Shown here: positions 16,875-26,876 of the stretch, piece after piece
How positions within the stretch are numbered: position 1 is the stretch's first letter
Layout of the letters: each line of letters starts with the position of its first letter
NCBI RefSeq assembly: GCF_004341845.1
Contig: NZ_SLVB01000004.1
Location: 248,001-312,000 of the forward strand
Length of the DNA stretch: 64,000 bases
Direction: 5' to 3'
Source: Novosphingobium sp. PhB165
Lineage (GTDB): Bacteria > Pseudomonadota > Alphaproteobacteria > Sphingomonadales > Sphingomonadaceae
The notes under the pieces: model-generated
What the model saw: the letters and a program-made list of their open reading frames with translations, nothing else
Databases searched by the model: none
What the model was told of the DNA's origin: nothing
Translations under genes and position numbers: made by a program

Positions 16875-17849
16875 ATGCCCGAAGCAAGTAAAGTCCTCGA
16901 TCGCGTCCTAGTCCTCGAGATGGTCCGCGTCACCGAGGCGGCTGCCATCGCGGCATCCGAACTGGTTGGCCGCGGTGACGAGAAGGCGGCAGACCATGCC
17001 GCCGTTGAAGCCATGCGCAAGGCCTTCGACACCCTTTATATGGATGGCACCGTCGTCATCGGTGAGGGTGAGCGCGACGAAGCGCCGATGCTCTACATCG
17101 GTGAGAAGGTGGGCGGCGCCCCCGGTCGCGGCCCGCGCATCGATATCGCGCTGGACCCGCTGGAAGGCACGACCATCACGGCCAAGGCCGGCCCCAACGC
17201 GCTGGCCGTGCTGGCGGCGGCGGAAGAGGGCGGCCTGCTCAACGCGCCCGACGTCTATATGGAAAAGCTGGCGGTCGGCCCGGGTTATCCCGAGGACGTG
17301 ATCGACCTGACCAAGAGCCCGTCGGAGAACGTCAAGGCCGTTGCGGCCGCAAAGGGCGTGGCACCGGACGAGATCATCGTCTGCGTGCTTGACCGTCCGC
17401 GCCATGCCGACCTCATTGCCGAACTGCGCGCGCTCGGCTGCGGTGTCGTGCTGATCGGTGACGGTGATGTGGCCGGCGTGATCGCCGTGACCGACGAGAA
17501 CACCACGATCGACATGTACATGGGCACCGGCGGCGCGCCCGAAGGTGTGCTGGCCGCAGCGGCACTGCGCTGCGTCGGCGGCCAGATCCAGGGCCGCCTG
17601 GTGTTTCGCAACGATGACGAGCGCGCCCGCGCCCGCAAGTGGGGCATCGAGGATCTCGACAAGGTCTACAAGCTGCGCGACCTCGCCAAGGGCGACTGCA
17701 TTTTTGCGGCAACCGGGGTGACCGACGGCTCGCTGCTGCAGGGCGTCAAGCGCCTCAAGGGCGGCCAGATGACCACCGAAAGCGTGGTGATGCGCGCCAG
17801 CTCCGGCACGGTGCGCTGGATCAAGGGCGAGCACCGCGTTCGCGGGTGA
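16875..17849 (+). CDS. glpX: class II fructose-1,6-bisphosphatase
   Basis: GlpX hydrolyses fructose-1,6-bisphosphate to fructose-6-phosphate in gluconeogenesis, using a metal ion. The 324-residue product matches the family length. The metal and substrate motifs GEGERDE (63-69) and DPLEGT (94-99) are intact, and the C-terminal SSGTVRWI is conserved. The ATG at 16875 was chosen over a GTG two codons earlier because GGAG sits five bases before it. It probably provides sugar phosphate for prs downstream, though a terminator separates the two. Confidence 0.95.
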   Translation: MPEASKVLDRVLVLEMVRVTEAAAIAASELVGRGDEKAADHAAVEAMRKAFDTLYMDGTVVIGEGERDEAPMLYIGEKVGGAPGRGPRIDIALDPLEGTTITAKAGPNALAVLAAAEEGGLLNAPDVYMEKLAVGPGYPEDVIDLTKSPSENVKAVAAAKGVAPDEIIVCVLDRPRHADLIAELRALGCGVVLIGDGDVAGVIAVTDENTTIDMYMGTGGAPEGVLAAAALRCVGGQIQGRLVFRNDDERARARKWGIEDLDKVYKLRDLAKGDCIFAATGVTDGSLLQGVKRLKGGQMTTESVVMRASSGTVRWIKGEHRVRG

Positions 17850-17902
17850 AATTTCCCGATCCACATATAAATTCTGATAAATCAGATGCCTGTATCTGAA
17901 AG

Positions 17903-17932
17903 CGCCGGTCCGGAGATTGCTCCGGGCCGGCG
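17903..17932 (+). terminator. rho-independent terminator of glpX
   Basis: A 13-bp stem with one G-U pair (CGCCGGTCCGGAG at 17903-17915, CTCCGGGCCGGCG at 17920-17932), an ATTG loop, followed by TTTTC. Confidence 0.92.
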
Positions 17933-18049
17933 TTTTCGCGTTCATGTCACGGTGACCGCGCCACGCTTTCTGTTGCAATCCGATGACTCATGAGTAGAGG
18001 CGGGCGCGTTCAGCCAACCAATCATCAGCAGCCGTCTCGGGGATTCGCC

Positions 18050-18985
18050 ATGAAGATCATGTCCGGCAACAGCAACCTTCCGCTCGCGCGGGCCATCGCA
18101 GCCTATCTTGAGCTGCCGCTGACCGATGCGGCGGTCCGCCGCTTCGCCGACGAGGAAATCTTCGTCGAAATCCACGAGAACGTGCGCGGTGAGGACGTCT
18201 TCGTCGTCCAGCCGACCAGCTATCCCGTCAACGACAACCTGATGGAACTGCTGATCTGCATCGACGCGCTGCGCCGTGCTTCGGCCAAGCGCATCACCGC
18301 CGTGATTCCCTACTTCGGTTACGCCCGCCAGGACCGCAAGCCCGGTCCGCGCACGCCGATCTCGGCCAAGCTGGTCGCCAACCTGCTGACCGAGGCCGGC
18401 GCCGACCGCGTTCTCTCGGTGGACCTGCACGCCGGGCAGATCCAGGGCTTCTTCGACATCCCGACCGACAACCTGTTCGCTGCGCCGGTCATGGCCGCCG
18501 ACATTCAGGCGCGTTATGGCGACCAGTCGTTGATGGTGGTTTCGCCCGACGTGGGCGGCGTGGTCCGCGCCCGCTCGCTGGCCAAGCGCCTCGACAACGC
18601 GCCGCTCGCCATTGTCGACAAGCGCCGCGACAAGCCCGGCCAGTCGGAAGTCATGAACATCATCGGTGACGTGAAGGGCCGCGCTTGCATCCTGATCGAC
18701 GATATCATCGATTCGGGCGGCACCCTGTGCAACGCTGCGCAGGCGCTGATGGACGAAGGCGCCACCAGCGTCACCGCCTACATCACCCACGGCGTGCTTT
18801 CGGGCGCGGCGGTTTCGCGCGTCACCAACTCCGCGCTCAAGGAACTGGTGATCACCGATTCGATCCAGGCAACCGACGATGCGAAGGCTTCGGACAAGAT
18901 CCGCATCCTGACGATCGCGCCGCTGATCGGCGAAGCGATCCGCCGCATTGCCGACGAAAGCTCGGTTTCGAGCCTGTTCGACTGA
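18050..18985 (+). CDS. prs: ribose-phosphate pyrophosphokinase
   Basis: It makes PRPP from ribose-5-phosphate and ATP for purine, pyrimidine, histidine and tryptophan synthesis. The 311-residue enzyme has the class I ATP/Mg motif [12 protein letters not shown] (124-135), the catalytic flexible loop with KRRDK (191-195), and the PRPP-binding loop DDIIDSGGT (217-225). The ATG at 18050 with GGGGA upstream gives the family N-terminus [13 protein letters not shown]. It is monocistronic, with a convergent AraC gene after the terminator. Confidence 0.97.
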   Translation: MKIMSGNSNLPLARAIAAYLELPLTDAAVRRFADEEIFVEIHENVRGEDVFVVQPTSYPVNDNLMELLICIDALRRASAKRITAVIPYFGYARQDRKPGPRTPISAKLVANLLTEAGADRVLSVDLHAGQIQGFFDIPTDNLFAAPVMAADIQARYGDQSLMVVSPDVGGVVRARSLAKRLDNAPLAIVDKRRDKPGQSEVMNIIGDVKGRACILIDDIIDSGGTLCNAAQALMDEGATSVTAYITHGVLSGAAVSRVTNSALKELVITDSIQATDDAKASDKIRILTIAPLIGEAIRRIADESSVSSLFD

Positions 18986-19030
18986 GGACGCGCCGGGGCT
19001 GCGCGCTCCGGGTCCATTACTGGCGACCGT

Positions 19031-19062
19031 GAACGGCGCAGGGGTCCTCCCCTGCGCCGTTC
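19031..19062. terminator. bidirectional terminator between prs and araC-type gene
   Basis: A perfect 14-bp inverted repeat (GAACGGCGCAGGGG at 19031-19044, CCCCTGCGCCGTTC at 19049-19062) with a TCCT loop, between convergent genes. The T-runs on either side are weak, so it is very stable as a hairpin but not a textbook terminator. Confidence 0.75.
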
Positions 19063-19086
19063 CGGTTTCAGCTACTCGTCATTCCC

Positions 19087-20037
19087 CTACTCGTCGTTCC
19101 AGGGCCGCACTTGCCCCGGTGCCAGTCGGTTGAGCGCTTCCAGCCGCCGCGCCTGCCGTGATTCCAGTGCCAGCGTCATGATCGGCTGCGGCCGCTTCAC
19201 GAACTGGCTGGGCGACATGCCGAAGAGTTCGGTGAACTCGTGGATCAGGTGGCTCTCGTCGTAATAGCGCAGCGCGATCTCGTCGGCCTCGTCACTGTCG
19301 GCCACGCCGCGCAAGTAGCTGGCCATGTCCAGCGCGCGGGCCCGGCGCAGCACTTGCTTGGGCGGCATGCCGAAATCGCGATTTACCACGCGTTCCAGCG
19401 TGCGCCGGTCCACCCCGCATTCGCGCGCGGCATCGCTGACCGCCATCGACGGGTCGCGATAGGAGATCACCTCGAAACTGCGCGTCACCGGATCGGGCGG
19501 CGGGCAATTCATGCTCTCGATCCGGTGACGGAACGCCTGCTCCAGATGCTGGAGCCAGACTTCGGACGGCGCATCGGGTTCCAGCATGGCAAGGAACTGC
19601 TCGGACGGGAGCGAGACCGCGCTGGTGCTGACCAGACGGTCCACGAAATCGCCCACCCGCGGTCCCTGCATCGCGGTGCAGGCACCGGCGCGCAGCGCCA
19701 CCGCGACGCTGGCGAAGCTGCCCGTCACCGTCACCGGCATGCACCGCGAATGGGGCCCGAAGAACAGCGCCGCGTCGCCGACCCGGCGTTCGCCGTCGGC
19801 GGTCTGGACGCACCAGCGGCCTTTGGTCTGGATGCGCAGAAAGGCAGTGTCGCTGAACAGGCTGCACGAAAGCGTGTAGTCTGCGGGCGCGGACACTTTC
19901 GTCACCGACACGCGCGCGATCCATGGAGCGAGATCCGCTGCCGGCGCGCGATTGTACGATAACGGTTGTCCGTCCCGCGTATATCCTTGTTCCGGCGCGA
20001 TTGCCGGATCGATAGCTGGGATTTTCCTGCGCAGCAT
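19087..20037 (-). CDS. AraC family transcriptional regulator
   Basis: A 316-residue regulator. The N-terminal ~200 residues form an effector/AraC-binding-like domain with no clear ligand motif. The C-terminal ~100 residues hold two helix-turn-helix units: SDAARECGVDRRTLERVVNR with the GMPPKQVLRRARAL segment, and SHLIHEFTELFGMSPSQFVK. The ATG at 20037 has GGGG upstream. A longer in-frame start at 20214 would overlap the divergent phosphatase start and looks unlikely. The 175-bp region shared with the divergent phosphatase gene is a natural place for regulation. The target is unknown. Confidence 0.88.
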   Translation of the reverse strand: MLRRKIPAIDPAIAPEQGYTRDGQPLSYNRAPAADLAPWIARVSVTKVSAPADYTLSCSLFSDTAFLRIQTKGRWCVQTADGERRVGDAALFFGPHSRCMPVTVTGSFASVAVALRAGACTAMQGPRVGDFVDRLVSTSAVSLPSEQFLAMLEPDAPSEVWLQHLEQAFRHRIESMNCPPPDPVTRSFEVISYRDPSMAVSDAARECGVDRRTLERVVNRDFGMPPKQVLRRARALDMASYLRGVADSDEADEIALRYYDESHLIHEFTELFGMSPSQFVKRPQPIMTLALESRQARRLEALNRLAPGQVRPWNDE

Positions 20038-20212
20038 GCCCCTACTTCTTTGCAGTAGAATATGCCCCCGCCAACGGAATAGGGGCGGCCGCAAGTTCCC
20101 GCAATGTGTGAAAAACACATAAGGGTTCGGGGCATGTGCAAGATTCTGCCAGTCTTGATGAATTTCCGGCGGGCGCTTGACCTTCCGGCACTGGAAAAGG
20201 CACAGGTCCGCC

Positions 20213-20995
20213 ATGAAACTCGATCAGGATATCGCCCTTGCCCTGCGACTCGCCGATGCGGCAGGCGAAGCGATCAGGCCCCATTTCCGTACGGGGCTGA
20301 GCGCCGAGCGAAAGTCCGATGCCTCGCCCGTCACCATTGCCGACCGCGCTGCGGAAGAGGCCATGCGCCGGATTCTCAAGGCAGAAGTTCCGCGTGACGC
20401 GATCATCGGCGAGGAGTTCGGCACGGAGGAGGGCTCCTCGGGCCGGACCTGGGTGCTCGATCCGATCGACGGCACGGTCTCGTTCATTGCCGGTCGTCCG
20501 ATCTTCGGCACGCTGATTGCGCTGCTGGTCGATGGCTGGCCGGTGCTGGGCGTGATCGACCAGCCGATCCTGCGCGAACGCTGGGTCGGCGCCAGCGGCA
20601 TGCCCACCACCTTCAACGGCAAGGAAGTGCGCACGCGCCCGTGCCGCGAACTGTCCGACGCCATGCTGGCGACCACCGGGCCGCAGTATTTCGATGATCA
20701 CGAGGGCGAGCACTTCATGGCGCTGGCGGCGAAGACCGATCACAAGCGCATGATGATGGGTGGCGATTGCTATAACTATGGCCTGCTCGCCTCGGGCCAG
20801 ATCGACCTTGTTTGTGAGGCCGGGCTCAAGCTGCACGACTGGGCCGCGCTGGTGCCGGTGGTGGAAGGCGCCGGGGGCACGATGTGCGACTGGAACGGTG
20901 AACCGCTTCACGCGCAGTCCGACGGGCATGTCCTGGCGATCGGCGACCCTGCGCGTCTGGAAGACGTGATCGAGGCGATGGCCTGCCATCATTGA
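20213..20995 (+). CDS. hisN: inositol monophosphatase family phosphatase, probable histidinol-phosphatase
   Basis: A 260-residue Mg2+-dependent phosphatase of the IMPase superfamily. It has the metal ligands GEEFG (66-70) and DPIDGT (83-88) and the second Asp in LHDWAALVPVVEGAGG near residue 205. Its sequence and size resemble the HisN type that removes phosphate from histidinol phosphate in bacteria lacking the classical HisB phosphatase. IMP phosphatase activity cannot be excluded. The next gene begins within its stop codon (TGATG), so the two are coupled. Confidence 0.88.
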   Translation: MKLDQDIALALRLADAAGEAIRPHFRTGLSAERKSDASPVTIADRAAEEAMRRILKAEVPRDAIIGEEFGTEEGSSGRTWVLDPIDGTVSFIAGRPIFGTLIALLVDGWPVLGVIDQPILRERWVGASGMPTTFNGKEVRTRPCRELSDAMLATTGPQYFDDHEGEHFMALAAKTDHKRMMMGGDCYNYGLLASGQIDLVCEAGLKLHDWAALVPVVEGAGGTMCDWNGEPLHAQSDGHVLAIGDPARLEDVIEAMACHH

Positions 20996-21435
20996 TGGCG
21001 GTGCGCAGGGTCTGCCTGTTCGTCTACGGCACGCTCCAGCACCACGCGGGCACGCGCATGGGCCAATGGCTGGCGGAGCGCACGGAAAGCGCCGAGCCTG
21101 CCTCCGTGCCCGGGCGCATCCATGCGATAAAGAGCGATGACGGCTGGTTTCCGGCGCTTGTCCGGGCACAGGGGCGGGGGCACGTTCAGGGCACGCTTTG
21201 CCGGCTCGAATTGGCGCCCGGCGATCTTGCCCGGCTCGATCGCTATGAGGGGTCCGAGTACCGGCGCATCTGCCTGCCGGTGCGCACTGCCTCGGGCCGA
21301 AGGGCGCGGGCGCAAGTCTATCTCTGGCGTCTTGGGCTGCCCCGCGCGGCGCCGGTGATCCGAGACGGGCACTATCTCGGCTGGCTGGAACGCACCGGCC
21401 ACACGGCATTTACGACCTTGCGCTGCGGGGCCTGA
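20995..21435 (+). CDS. gamma-glutamylcyclotransferase-like (AIG2 family) protein
   Basis: A 146-residue GGCT-fold protein. The substrate loop YGTLQ is at residues 11-15 and the likely catalytic Glu is in LDRYEGSEYRR (about residues 81-91). The family converts gamma-glutamyl peptides or amines to 5-oxoproline; the substrate here is unknown. Its ATG shares one base with the preceding phosphatase stop. Confidence 0.87.
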   Translation: MAVRRVCLFVYGTLQHHAGTRMGQWLAERTESAEPASVPGRIHAIKSDDGWFPALVRAQGRGHVQGTLCRLELAPGDLARLDRYEGSEYRRICLPVRTASGRRARAQVYLWRLGLPRAAPVIRDGHYLGWLERTGHTAFTTLRCGA

Positions 21436-21619
21436 GGAGCAGGCCGGCTCGATGGGTAGGGATCAGAGTCCAAACCCCTTGCCTTCCCGCCGTTCTCCCA
21501 CTAAAGGCGCCCCCTTCAATCGACACGGTTGAGTCTTTGACTAAAGAGATTCGCGCGTCCGCCTGGCGAAAAGGGCTGCCATGGCTGACCGGACGTGTCC
21601 CTGTGAAAAGGAGACGAAA

Positions 21620-21823
21620 ATGCCCAAGCTGAAGACCAAGAGCGGTGTGAAGAAGCGCTTCAAGCTCACCGCCACCGGCAAGGTGAAGCACGGCGTAGCC
21701 GGCAAGCGCCACCGCCTGATGAGCCATAACGGCAAGTACATCCGCCAGAATCGCGGCACCGAAGTCATTTCCGACGCCGATGCCAAGACGATCAAAAAGT
21801 GGGCGCCCTACGGGCTCAACTGA
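21620..21823 (+). CDS. rpmI: 50S ribosomal protein L35
   Basis: A 67-residue basic protein beginning [17 protein letters not shown], the L35 signature, with AAAAGGAGA as a strong ribosome site. The frame is open 13 codons upstream but that extension is not conserved. It is followed 13 bp later by rplT, the standard order. infC, which often precedes this pair, is not here. Confidence 0.98.
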   Translation: MPKLKTKSGVKKRFKLTATGKVKHGVAGKRHRLMSHNGKYIRQNRGTEVISDADAKTIKKWAPYGLN

Positions 21824-21836
21824 GGAGTACTGACCG

Positions 21837-22199
21837 ATGAGCCGTATCAAGAGGGGTGTTACCACCCGCGCCAAGCACAAGCGTCTTCTCGAACAGGCCA
21901 AGGGTTACCGCGGCCGTCGTAAGAATACGATCCGCGTTGCCCGCCAGGCCGTCGAAAAGGCCGGCCAGTACGCGTACCGCGACCGCAAGATCAAGAAGCG
22001 CACCTTCCGCGCTCTCTGGATCCAGCGTATCAACGCTGCCGTCCGCGCCGAAGGCCTGACCTATTCGCAGTTCATGCACGGCATCAAGCTTGCCGGCATC
22101 GAACTCGATCGCAAGGCCATGGCCGACCTCGCCATGAACGAGGGTTCGGTGTTCTCGACCGTGATTGCTCAGGCCAAGGCAGCTCTGCCCGCCGCCTAA
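21837..22199 (+). CDS. rplT: 50S ribosomal protein L20
   Basis: A 120-residue ribosomal protein starting [18 protein letters not shown], with the conserved [19 protein letters not shown] and the C-terminal globular domain [20 protein letters not shown]. It binds 23S rRNA early in 50S assembly and in many bacteria represses its own operon. A strong terminator follows. Confidence 0.98.
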   Translation: MSRIKRGVTTRAKHKRLLEQAKGYRGRRKNTIRVARQAVEKAGQYAYRDRKIKKRTFRALWIQRINAAVRAEGLTYSQFMHGIKLAGIELDRKAMADLAMNEGSVFSTVIAQAKAALPAA

Positions 22200-22226
22200 G
22201 CCGCGTTCGCGATGGCGAAAACAATA

Positions 22227-22258
22227 CGAGGCGCGAGTGTTTCGGCACTCGCGCCTCG
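22227..22258. terminator. rho-independent terminator after rplT
   Basis: A perfect 13-bp stem (CGAGGCGCGAGTG at 22227-22239, CACTCGCGCCTCG at 22246-22258) with a TTTCGG loop. Flanking AAAACAAT and ATTGTTTT sequences give a U-run in both directions. Confidence 0.95.
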
Positions 22259-22336
22259 AATTGTTTTGCCCGCCCTCAAAACTCTCGATACGAGATGGAT
22301 GGGGGACATTTGGCGGCGATAACTAACAGGCGGGGA

Positions 22337-23191
22337 ATGACAGCCAGGCGCGTCATCATCCAATATTGCCCGGTGCCTTCGGAGCTTGATCGCTATGTAT
22401 CGGCTCTCTTTTACTGCGAGATCGAGTTGCAACCGGGGGACCGTTTGCAGGACGTGCTCTGTCCGGACTGGGCCAGTTTCCGGTTTCATTTCGATTCCCT
22501 CACCGAAGTATCGATGCGCAACGGATCGACGATCACGGGAAGCCGGTTCACGGTCAGCGGGCCGCGCTCGCAGGAAGTGCATTTTTCGATGGGCTCCGCG
22601 CGCCAGTGGGGCTTTCGCCTGAGGCCGCTCGGCTGGGTCGCGCTCACGGGGCAGGCCGCCGACGCCTATGCCAATGTCATTGTCGATGGCGACCGCGATC
22701 CCAACTTCGAACGCTTCCGCCCGCTGTATGACGCATTGCAGGCCGAACAGGGCGCGCTGGGCGCGCAGCTGGACCGGATCGTCGCCTTCCTTTCCGCGCT
22801 GGAACCCCGGCCTGTTCCGCACGAGGATCTGATCGTCGCCATCGGCGAGGCGCTTGCCGATCCGGAACTGCGTTCGTCGGTGGATCTCGTCAAGCGCGTG
22901 GGCGCGAATTCGCGCATGGTCGAGCGGGTTTGCCGCGCCGCCTTCGGCTTTCCTCCCAAGCTGCTGCTGCGCCGCCAGCGCTTTCTGCGCAGTGTCGAGC
23001 AGTTCACGCTCGACCCGACGCTGAAGTGGATCGGCGCGATCGACGCAGCCTATCACGATCAGGCCCAGTTCGTGCGGGACTTCCGCGCCTTCATGGGCAT
23101 GAGCCCGCGCCAGTATGCCCAGCTCGACAAGCCGCTGACAGTTACGCTCATCCGCGAGCGAATCCGCCAAGCGCGTACCGCCGGCCGCTGA
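22337..23191 (+). CDS. AraC family transcriptional regulator with DUF6597-like N-terminus
   Basis: A 284-residue regulator. The N-terminal domain starts RVIIQYCPVPSELDRYV, like the beta-barrel sensor of DUF6597-type AraC proteins. The C-terminal AraC DNA-binding domain spans about residues 175-270, with VKRVGANSRMVERVCRAAFG and GMSPRQYAQLDKP. The ATG at 22337 follows GGCGGGG; an earlier in-frame ATG lacks a ribosome site. It stands alone between the ribosomal-protein terminator and pheS. Confidence 0.87.
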   Translation: MTARRVIIQYCPVPSELDRYVSALFYCEIELQPGDRLQDVLCPDWASFRFHFDSLTEVSMRNGSTITGSRFTVSGPRSQEVHFSMGSARQWGFRLRPLGWVALTGQAADAYANVIVDGDRDPNFERFRPLYDALQAEQGALGAQLDRIVAFLSALEPRPVPHEDLIVAIGEALADPELRSSVDLVKRVGANSRMVERVCRAAFGFPPKLLLRRQRFLRSVEQFTLDPTLKWIGAIDAAYHDQAQFVRDFRAFMGMSPRQYAQLDKPLTVTLIRERIRQARTAGR

Positions 23192-23305
23192 TCCGCCCTT
23201 TACCGGGTCGTCCGGGCCCGCGCACGCACCCTCGCCGTTGCGATTCTTGCCCGCTCCCCCTAAGGACCGCGCTTCCAGATTCAGCAACAGTCAGGCAGAC
23301 CACCA

Positions 23306-24403
23306 GTGGACTACGCAGCAACCGGCCAGGAGGCGCTCTCGCGGATTGCGGAAGCATCCGATCTCGAAACGCTGGAGGCGCTGCGTGTCGAGTTTCTGGG
23401 CAAGCAGGGATCGATCTCCGGCCTGCTGAAGACGCTGGGCAAGCTCGATCCCGAAGAGCGCAAGGTCGAAGGCCCGAAGATCCACAGCCTGCGCGAGAAT
23501 GTGAGCGACGCGCTCACCAGCCGCAAGGACGTGTTGGAGACGGCGGTGCTGAACGCCCGCCTCGCCGCCGAGACGATCGACCTCTCGCTGCCCGCGCCCG
23601 AAGCGCCGCGTGGCACTGTCCACCCGATCTCGCAAGTGATGGACGAGATTGCCGAGATCTTCGCCGACCTCGGCTTCTCGGTCGCCACCGGTCCGGAGAT
23701 CGAGGACGACTGGCACAACTTCACCGCGCTCAACATGCCGGAAAGCCACCCGGCGCGCGCGATGCACGACACGTTCTATTTCCCGGACCGCGACGCGAAG
23801 AACCGTGAGATGCTGCTGCGCACGCACACTTCGCCGGTGCAGATGCGCACCATGCTCGCGCAGGGCGCGCCGCTGCGCATCATCGCGCCGGGCCGCGTCT
23901 ACCGTTCGGACAGCGACGCCACCCACACGCCGATGTTCCACCAGGTCGAAGGTCTGGTGATCGACAAGGACGTGCACCTCGGCCACCTGAAGTGGACGCT
24001 GGAAACCTTCCTGAAGGCGTTCTTCGAGCGTGAGGACATCGTCCTGCGCCTGCGCCCCAGCTACTTCCCCTTCACCGAGCCTTCGGTGGAAGCGGACATC
24101 GGCTTCACCCTGATCGACGGCAAGCGCGTGATCGGCGGCGACCCGTCGAAGGGCGAGGGCGGCTGGATGGAAGTGCTCGGCTCGGGCATGGTCAACCGCC
24201 GCGTCATCGAATTCGCCGGGCTCGATCCCGACGAATGGCAGGGTTTCGCCTTCGGCATCGGCATCGATCGCCTTGCCATGCTGAAATACGGCATGGACGA
24301 CCTGCGCGCCTTCTTCGATGGCGATGTCCGCTGGCTCTCCCACTACGGTTTCTCCGCCCTCGACGTGCCGACCCTTTCGGGCGGCGTTGGCACTCCGGCT
24401 TGA
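23306..24403 (+). CDS. pheS: phenylalanine--tRNA ligase alpha subunit
   Basis: The 365-residue alpha subunit of the class II PheRS heterotetramer. An N-terminal coiled coil (about residues 1-90) is followed by the catalytic core with [10 protein letters not shown] (tRNA/ATP site), GRVYRSD, and the motif 3 region [14 protein letters not shown]. The start is a GTG at 23306 with a weak ribosome site. pheT follows after 20 bp. Confidence 0.97.
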   Translation: MDYAATGQEALSRIAEASDLETLEALRVEFLGKQGSISGLLKTLGKLDPEERKVEGPKIHSLRENVSDALTSRKDVLETAVLNARLAAETIDLSLPAPEAPRGTVHPISQVMDEIAEIFADLGFSVATGPEIEDDWHNFTALNMPESHPARAMHDTFYFPDRDAKNREMLLRTHTSPVQMRTMLAQGAPLRIIAPGRVYRSDSDATHTPMFHQVEGLVIDKDVHLGHLKWTLETFLKAFFEREDIVLRLRPSYFPFTEPSVEADIGFTLIDGKRVIGGDPSKGEGGWMEVLGSGMVNRRVIEFAGLDPDEWQGFAFGIGIDRLAMLKYGMDDLRAFFDGDVRWLSHYGFSALDVPTLSGGVGTPA

Positions 24404-24423
24404 GCGCGGGAAGGATTTAGAAA

Positions 24424-26832
24424 ATGAAGTTCTCGCTTTCCTGGCTCAAGCAGTACCTTGAGACTGACACCTCGCTTGAGGATATCGCCCTGAAGCTCAA
24501 CGCCATCGGCCTTGAGGTCGAAGGCATCGAGGATCCCGCCGCCAAGCTGGCCGGTTTCCGCGTGGCCAAGGTGTTGACTGCCGACAAGCATCCGCAGGCG
24601 GACAAGCTGCAGGTCCTCACCGTCGATACGGGCGAGGGCGTACTGCAGGTCGTCTGCGGCGCACCCAATGCGCGTGCGGGCCTTGTCGGCGTGCTCGGCC
24701 TTCCCGGTGCGACCGTGCCGGCCAACGGCATGGTGCTGAAGGTCGCTGCCGTGCGCGGCGTCGAATCGAACGGCATGATGTGCTCCACGCGCGAGCTGGA
24801 GCTGGGCGAAGATCACGACGGCATCATCGAACTGCCTGAGGACGCGCCGGTCGGCACGCCTTTCGCGGACTACCACGGCGCCGATCCGGTGATCGAGGTC
24901 GCCATCACCCCCAACCGCCCGGACTGCATGGGCGTTTACGGCATCGCCCGCGATCTGGCCGCGGCCGGCCTTGGTACGCTGAAGCCGATCGAGGTGCTGG
25001 ACATCGCCGGCAGCTTCCCCTGCCCGGTCGAAGTGCGCACCGACGATGCCGAGGGTTGCTCGGCGTTCTATGGCCGCGTTATCAAGGGCGTGAAGAACGG
25101 CCCTTCGCCGCAGTGGCTGCAGGATCGCCTGAAGGCGGCCGGTCAGCGTCCGATCTCGGCGCTGGTCGATGCCACCAACTATCTGATGCTGGCCTATGGT
25201 CGCCCGGCCCACGCCTATGACCTTGCCAAGCTGAACGGCGCCGTCATCGCGCGCCGCGCCAAGGACGGTGAGACGGTCGTCGCGCTGAACGAGAAGACCT
25301 ACACGCTCGACGCCGAGATGACCGTGATCGCCGACGATTCGGGCGTGCACGACATCGCTGGCATCATGGGCGGCGAGCATTCGGGCTGCGGCGACGAGAC
25401 TACCGACGTCCTGCTCGAAATCGCCTACTTCGATCCCGAGCGCATCGCCAAGACCGGGCGCAAGCTCAACCTCACCTCGGACGCGCGCAGCCGTTTCGAG
25501 CGTGGGATCGATCCGAACTTCCTCGATACCGGCCTCGATCACCTGACCAAGCTGATCCAGACGCTGTGCGGCGGTGAAGCTTCGCAGGCGGTGCGCAGCG
25601 GTGCGGCCCCGGCCACGCCGAAGATCGTCCACTTCGATCCGGCGCTGACCGAGAAGCTGGGCGGCGTGGCGATCGAGCCGGGCGAACAGCAGCGCATCCT
25701 TGAGAGCCTTGGCTTCAAGGTCATCGCGCAGGAAGCCGGGTTCGACACGTCCTGGACCGTCACCGTTCCCGGCTGGCGTCCGGATGTCGATGGCGCGCCT
25801 GACATCGTCGAGGAAGTCGTCCGCATCCACGGTCTCGACAAGGTGACGAGCGTGGCGCTGCCGCGCGCCGATGGCGTCGCCCGTCCGACCGCTACGCCGA
25901 CGCAGGCACTGGAGCGCCGCGTTCGCCGCGCTGCCGCTGCGCGCGGTCTGCATGAAGCCGTCACCTGGTCGTTCCTGCCTTCGGCCGAGGCTGATGCCTT
26001 TGCGGACGGCAATGCTCTGTGGTCGCTGGCCAACCCGATCAGCGAGGACATGAAGGTCATGCGGCCTTCGCTGCTGCCGGGCCTGCTGATGGCGGCCAAG
26101 CGCAACCTCGATCGCGGTGCCTCGTCGCTGCGTCTGTTCGAACTGGGCCGTCGCTATCTGCGCGGTGAGGGTGGTGCGAGCGACGAGCGTCTGGCGCTGG
26201 GCTTCGTGCTGGCGGGCGAGAAGGTCTCGCGCGGCTGGGCGACCGGCAAGGCTGTGGCGTTCGACGCTTACGACGCCAAGGCCGAAGTCTCTGCCCTGCT
26301 GGCTGAAGCCGGTGCTCCGGTGGAAAAGCTGCAGGTCATGGGTGAGGCTGGTTCGCAGTTCCACCCCGGCCAGTCGGCCACCTTGCGCCTTGGGCCCAAG
26401 AACGTGCTGGCGCGCTTCGGCATGTTGCACCCCACCGTCGCCAAGCAGTTCGATATCGAAGGCCCGGTGGCGATTGCCGAGATCTATCTCGACGCCATTC
26501 CCGGCAAGAAGGGCGCCGCCACTTTCGCCCGTACCCGCTACGCGCCCCCGGCGCTGCAGGCGGTGACGCGCGACTACGCGTTCCTGGTGCCTGCGGAACT
26601 GCCGGCCGGTGATCTGATCCGCATGGTTGCGGGCGCGGACAAGGTGAACATCGTCTCGGCCCGCCTGTTCGACGATTTCCGTGGTCAGGGCGTTCCGGAA
26701 GGGCAGAAGTCTCTGGCGCTCGAAGTCACTCTCCAGCCGCTCGAAAAGAGCTACAAGGAAGAGGACCTCAAGGCGATCAGCGACAAGGTGACTGCCGCTG
26801 CCGCCAAGCTCGGAGCCGTGCTGCGCGGCTGA
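24424..26832 (+). CDS. pheT: phenylalanine--tRNA ligase beta subunit
   Basis: The 802-residue beta subunit of PheRS. Domains in order: EMAP-II-like tRNA-binding OB fold (about 40-150), B3/B4 editing domain (about 210-380, including DATNYLMLAYGRPAHAYD), B5 (about 400-470), the inactive catalytic-like core, and a C-terminal ferredoxin-fold anticodon-binding domain (about 705-800). It starts in frame with the family MKFSLSWLKQYL. The long open frame on the opposite strand is a codon-bias shadow. Confidence 0.97.
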   Translation: MKFSLSWLKQYLETDTSLEDIALKLNAIGLEVEGIEDPAAKLAGFRVAKVLTADKHPQADKLQVLTVDTGEGVLQVVCGAPNARAGLVGVLGLPGATVPANGMVLKVAAVRGVESNGMMCSTRELELGEDHDGIIELPEDAPVGTPFADYHGADPVIEVAITPNRPDCMGVYGIARDLAAAGLGTLKPIEVLDIAGSFPCPVEVRTDDAEGCSAFYGRVIKGVKNGPSPQWLQDRLKAAGQRPISALVDATNYLMLAYGRPAHAYDLAKLNGAVIARRAKDGETVVALNEKTYTLDAEMTVIADDSGVHDIAGIMGGEHSGCGDETTDVLLEIAYFDPERIAKTGRKLNLTSDARSRFERGIDPNFLDTGLDHLTKLIQTLCGGEASQAVRSGAAPATPKIVHFDPALTEKLGGVAIEPGEQQRILESLGFKVIAQEAGFDTSWTVTVPGWRPDVDGAPDIVEEVVRIHGLDKVTSVALPRADGVARPTATPTQALERRVRRAAAARGLHEAVTWSFLPSAEADAFADGNALWSLANPISEDMKVMRPSLLPGLLMAAKRNLDRGASSLRLFELGRRYLRGEGGASDERLALGFVLAGEKVSRGWATGKAVAFDAYDAKAEVSALLAEAGAPVEKLQVMGEAGSQFHPGQSATLRLGPKNVLARFGMLHPTVAKQFDIEGPVAIAEIYLDAIPGKKGAATFARTRYAPPALQAVTRDYAFLVPAELPAGDLIRMVAGADKVNIVSARLFDDFRGQGVPEGQKSLALEVTLQPLEKSYKEEDLKAISDKVTAAAAKLGAVLRG

Positions 26833-26876
26833 GAACGCGGCTGAAGAGGCTGCTCGGGAAAAAGGGAAGATCGCCG

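Noticed and set aside
24343..26430. Long minus-strand open frame (695 codons) opposite pheT
   Set aside because: It lies entirely antisense to a gene of certain identity; its product is Arg/Asp/His-rich with no recognisable domain, as expected from codon bias.
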